From positions 1 through 64,000 of the forward strand of contig NZ_VKDC01000047.1 in assembly GCF_007097395.1 (NCBI RefSeq): a DNA stretch of 64,000 bases, written 5' to 3'. The position numbers were made by a program, and so were the translations under genes. A model generated the notes under the pieces. The model ran no database searches. It was not told the origin of the DNA and worked only from the letters and a program-made list of their open reading frames with translations. The stretch comes from Fulvivirga sp. M361. Its GTDB lineage: Bacteria; Bacteroidota; Bacteroidia; Cytophagales; Cyclobacteriaceae. Of the stretch, positions 61,934 through 64,000 are shown piece by piece; within the stretch, counting starts at the first letter, position 1, and every line of letters begins with the position of its first letter.

Positions 61934-63793
61934 TTAATTATTTTGAGTATTCGTAATTTCTTTTTTCAGTTGAATGAGCCGTTGATTTTCGTAGTCTGTG
62001 TTAGACTCAATGGTTTCTGTTAGAGAGACAGTTTGTGGTATGAAATCTTCTTTGGCCCCCGGCTTACTGTAATCATAAGGCCATCGATATACTTCAGGTA
62101 TATCGCCTTCCCAGTTCCCATGTCCTGGTACTACTTTTTCAGTGGTCCATTCCAGCGAATTGGAGCCCCATGGGTTGGCAGGGGCTTTTTTACCTCTCCA
62201 AATGCTGTAAAAGAAATTAAATAAGAAGATCAACTGGGCCGATGCGGTAACAATAGCTGCGACGGATATAAACCAGTTGAGATCAATGAAGTTATTCATG
62301 TATTCAAAATTGGTAAAGCTATAGTACCTTCTCGGGTAACCGGCATAGCCCATGTAATGCATTGGAATAAACATAAGGTAAGAACCTGTGAGGGTGATCC
62401 AGAAGTGGAGCTTCCCCAGCCCTTCATGCATCATCCTGCCAAACATTTTTGGAAACCAGTGATATACTCCGGCAAAGGTTCCGAAAAAGGCCAGAACACC
62501 CATGACCAGGTGAAAGTGCGCTACGACGAAATACGTATCATGCAGGTGAATGTCCAGTGGAGCATTACCTAAAATAATACCGGTGAGCCCACCGGAAATG
62601 ATGAATGAGATCAGCCCGATAGAAAAAAGCATGGCTGCCGTGAATCGGATATTACCTCCCCAAAGTGTGGTGATGTAGTTGAATACCTTAATGGCAGAAG
62701 GAATAGCAATGGCCAGGGTAGTTACCATAAAGGCAGTACCCAGAAATGGATTCATGCCCGAGGTGAACATATGGTGGGCCCAAACTACAAAAGATAAAAC
62801 TACAATGCCAGCCATGGAAAGGATCATGGCTTTGTACCCGAAAATAGGCTTTCTGGCGTGCGTGGCCACAATTTCAGAGGTAAGCCCCAGGGCAGGAAGG
62901 AAGATAATGTATACCTCCGGGTGCCCCAAAAACCAAAATAAATGCTGATATAGCACAGGGCTGCCTCCCATGTTAGGTAGCGCTTCACCGGCTATGTAAA
63001 TTTCAGACAGGTAAAAACTTGTGCCAAAAGACCGGTCAAAAAAGAGTAGCAATAAGGCGGCAAACAGTACAGGAAAAGATAAGGTGGCGATGACTGCCGT
63101 CAAAAACAGAGCCCAGACAGTTAGCGGCATTCTGGCCATAGACATACCCTTGGTTCTGAGGTTAATAACCGTAGTGATATAATTAAGTCCTCCCATAAGC
63201 GTAGAGACTATGAAAAGTATAAAACCTATGATGTAGAGGGTCATTCCAAGGCCTGACCCGGAGATGGCCTGAGGTATGGCACTTAGTGGCGGATAAACAG
63301 TCCACCCACCCATAGCAGGTCCTGACTCGACAAAAAAGGAAACAAAAAAGAGAACACTTGATAACATGTAAAACCAGAAAGACAACATGTTCATAAAAGG
63401 AGAAGCCATATCTCTGGCACCGATTTGCAAAGGGATCAAAAAATTGCTGAACGTTCCACTGAGGCCGGCAGTAAGCACGAGAAACATCATGATCGTGCCG
63501 TGCATCGTTACCGTGCCCAAATAAAATCCGGGGTCGAGTTTGCCATCTACGATCCATTTACCGAGGATAGGTTCCAGCCATGCCAGATTTGATTCCGGCA
63601 TACCTAGTTGTATCCGGATAAGTACAGACAGAAGTCCGCCGATAATGGCCCAGAAAATTCCCATGATCAGGAATTGCTTTCCTATTACCTTGTGGTCTGT
63701 ACTGAAAATGTATTTTGTCCAGAAATTCAGTGAATGGTCATCGTGCTGATGATGTTCCGGAGTGGGCGCTATTTGTATATCTGCTATTGACAT
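61934..63793 (-). CDS. ctaD: Cytochrome c oxidase subunit I (aa3-type)
   Basis: 619 residues, twelve transmembrane helices. Haem and copper ligands are recognisable: HPEVYIIFLPALG (CuB His and cross-linked Tyr, near 292), WAHHMFTSG (CuB His pair, near 340), HDTYFVVAHFHLV (haem a/a3 His, near 417). The HPEVY Tyr and the TSG and DTY motifs place it in the A-type oxidases. It catalyses oxygen reduction with proton pumping. The upstream gene on the same strand is ctaC (partial). DUF983 and ctaE follow with 8 bp and a 47-bp overlap. Confidence 0.96.
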   Translation of the reverse strand: MSIADIQIAPTPEHHQHDDHSLNFWTKYIFSTDHKVIGKQFLIMGIFWAIIGGLLSVLIRIQLGMPESNLAWLEPILGKWIVDGKLDPGFYLGTVTMHGTIMMFLVLTAGLSGTFSNFLIPLQIGARDMASPFMNMLSFWFYMLSSVLFFVSFFVESGPAMGGWTVYPPLSAIPQAISGSGLGMTLYIIGFILFIVSTLMGGLNYITTVINLRTKGMSMARMPLTVWALFLTAVIATLSFPVLFAALLLLFFDRSFGTSFYLSEIYIAGEALPNMGGSPVLYQHLFWFLGHPEVYIIFLPALGLTSEIVATHARKPIFGYKAMILSMAGIVVLSFVVWAHHMFTSGMNPFLGTAFMVTTLAIAIPSAIKVFNYITTLWGGNIRFTAAMLFSIGLISFIISGGLTGIILGNAPLDIHLHDTYFVVAHFHLVMGVLAFFGTFAGVYHWFPKMFGRMMHEGLGKLHFWITLTGSYLMFIPMHYMGYAGYPRRYYSFTNFEYMNNFIDLNWFISVAAIVTASAQLIFLFNFFYSIWRGKKAPANPWGSNSLEWTTEKVVPGHGNWEGDIPEVYRWPYDYSKPGAKEDFIPQTVSLTETIESNTDYENQRLIQLKKEITNTQNN

Positions 63794-63810
63794 GGTTTTT
63801 CTTTGTCTTG

Positions 63811-64000
63811 TTATTTAGCTACTATCGCAGGGAGTTGTTCTATTCCTGACTTGATCCTGGCTATCTCTTGGAGGTTTTCAGGGATCTTAGCCAGGTATTC
63901 GGGGTTCATTTTAAGCCAGGTAAGCTGAGAAGCTTTCCATTCTTCGTAGGCTTCGGGTTCGTCTACCACCACTACCATTCTCATGGCGAAATGACCGGTT
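63811..64000 (-). CDS. ctaC: Cytochrome c oxidase subunit II, 3' end only
   Basis: Only the C-terminal 63 residues lie in the window. They begin at GHFAMRMVVVVDEPEAYEEW, the end of the CuA domain (the Met ligand region, just after the G-H), and finish IEQLPAIVAK. The 17-bp spacing to ctaD and the matching strand show one operon. The rest, including the CuA Cys and His ligands, is beyond the right edge. Confidence 0.9.
   Translation of the reverse strand, partial: TGHFAMRMVVVVDEPEAYEEWKASQLTWLKMNPEYLAKIPENLQEIARIKSGIEQLPAIVAK

Overview
The window looks like a chromosome segment of a free-living Bacteroidota, most likely a marine-type Cytophagales. Pointers to this are secreted proteins ending in type IX secretion (T9SS) sorting domains, SusC-like TonB-dependent receptors with N-terminal carboxypeptidase-regulatory-like domains, an ECF sigma/FecR-type module, exact TAnnTTTG -7 boxes, a czcA gene fused to an outer-membrane-factor gene, and the ctaD-DUF983-ctaE oxidase order. 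This is inferred from gene content only; no rRNA is present. I saw no phage, transposase, integrase or CRISPR array.

Layout. 0.3-2.8 kb: a TonB-dependent receptor. 3.0-9.9 kb (minus strand): a packed cluster of a WD40 protein, three mandelate-racemase-type enolase-superfamily proteins with Tat-like leaders, a DJ-1/PfpI protein and an ADP-ribosylglycohydrolase-like protein. 10.1-14.0 kb (plus): a FAH-family acylpyruvase/decarboxylase-like enzyme, malate synthase A and an LctP-type lactate/glycolate permease, giving an acid-catabolism island divergent from the first. 14.4-23.6 kb: three tandem paralogous right-handed beta-helix surface proteins, the first lacking its C-terminal half including the T9SS signal, plus a small lipocalin-like lipoprotein. 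23.6-34.2 kb: a LacI regulator and a GH2 glycosidase, divergent from an ECF sigma factor, a stand-alone cytoplasmic-size anti-sigma stub, a TonB receptor, a T9SS beta-helix protein and two lipoproteins. This resembles a polysaccharide or uronate utilisation locus without SusD.

34.4-43.9 kb is mixed housekeeping and accessory: quinone oxidoreductase, membrane protein, subtilase, ergothioneine genes egtB-egtD, tRNA-Leu(GAG), a CsbD-like protein, a NYN/OST-HTH RNA-binding protein and a ThuA-like protein. 44.2-49.8 kb carries a coiled-coil lipoprotein followed by a tight four-gene run of exported proteins ending in an 806-residue leucine-rich-repeat protein with an internally triplicated W-W..W module. 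I cannot assign this run to a described system, and it is my main candidate for something new.

49.8-54.7 kb holds an FMN-dependent alpha-hydroxy-acid dehydrogenase, a second ECF sigma factor, GNAT, TfoX-N and succinate-semialdehyde dehydrogenase genes. 54.8-60.8 kb is a heavy-metal efflux operon: a His-rich small protein, a czcA-type RND pump fused to a TolC-like domain, and a periplasmic adaptor. 61.0-64.0 kb is a cytochrome c oxidase operon (ctaC partial, ctaD, DUF983, ctaE) running off the right edge.
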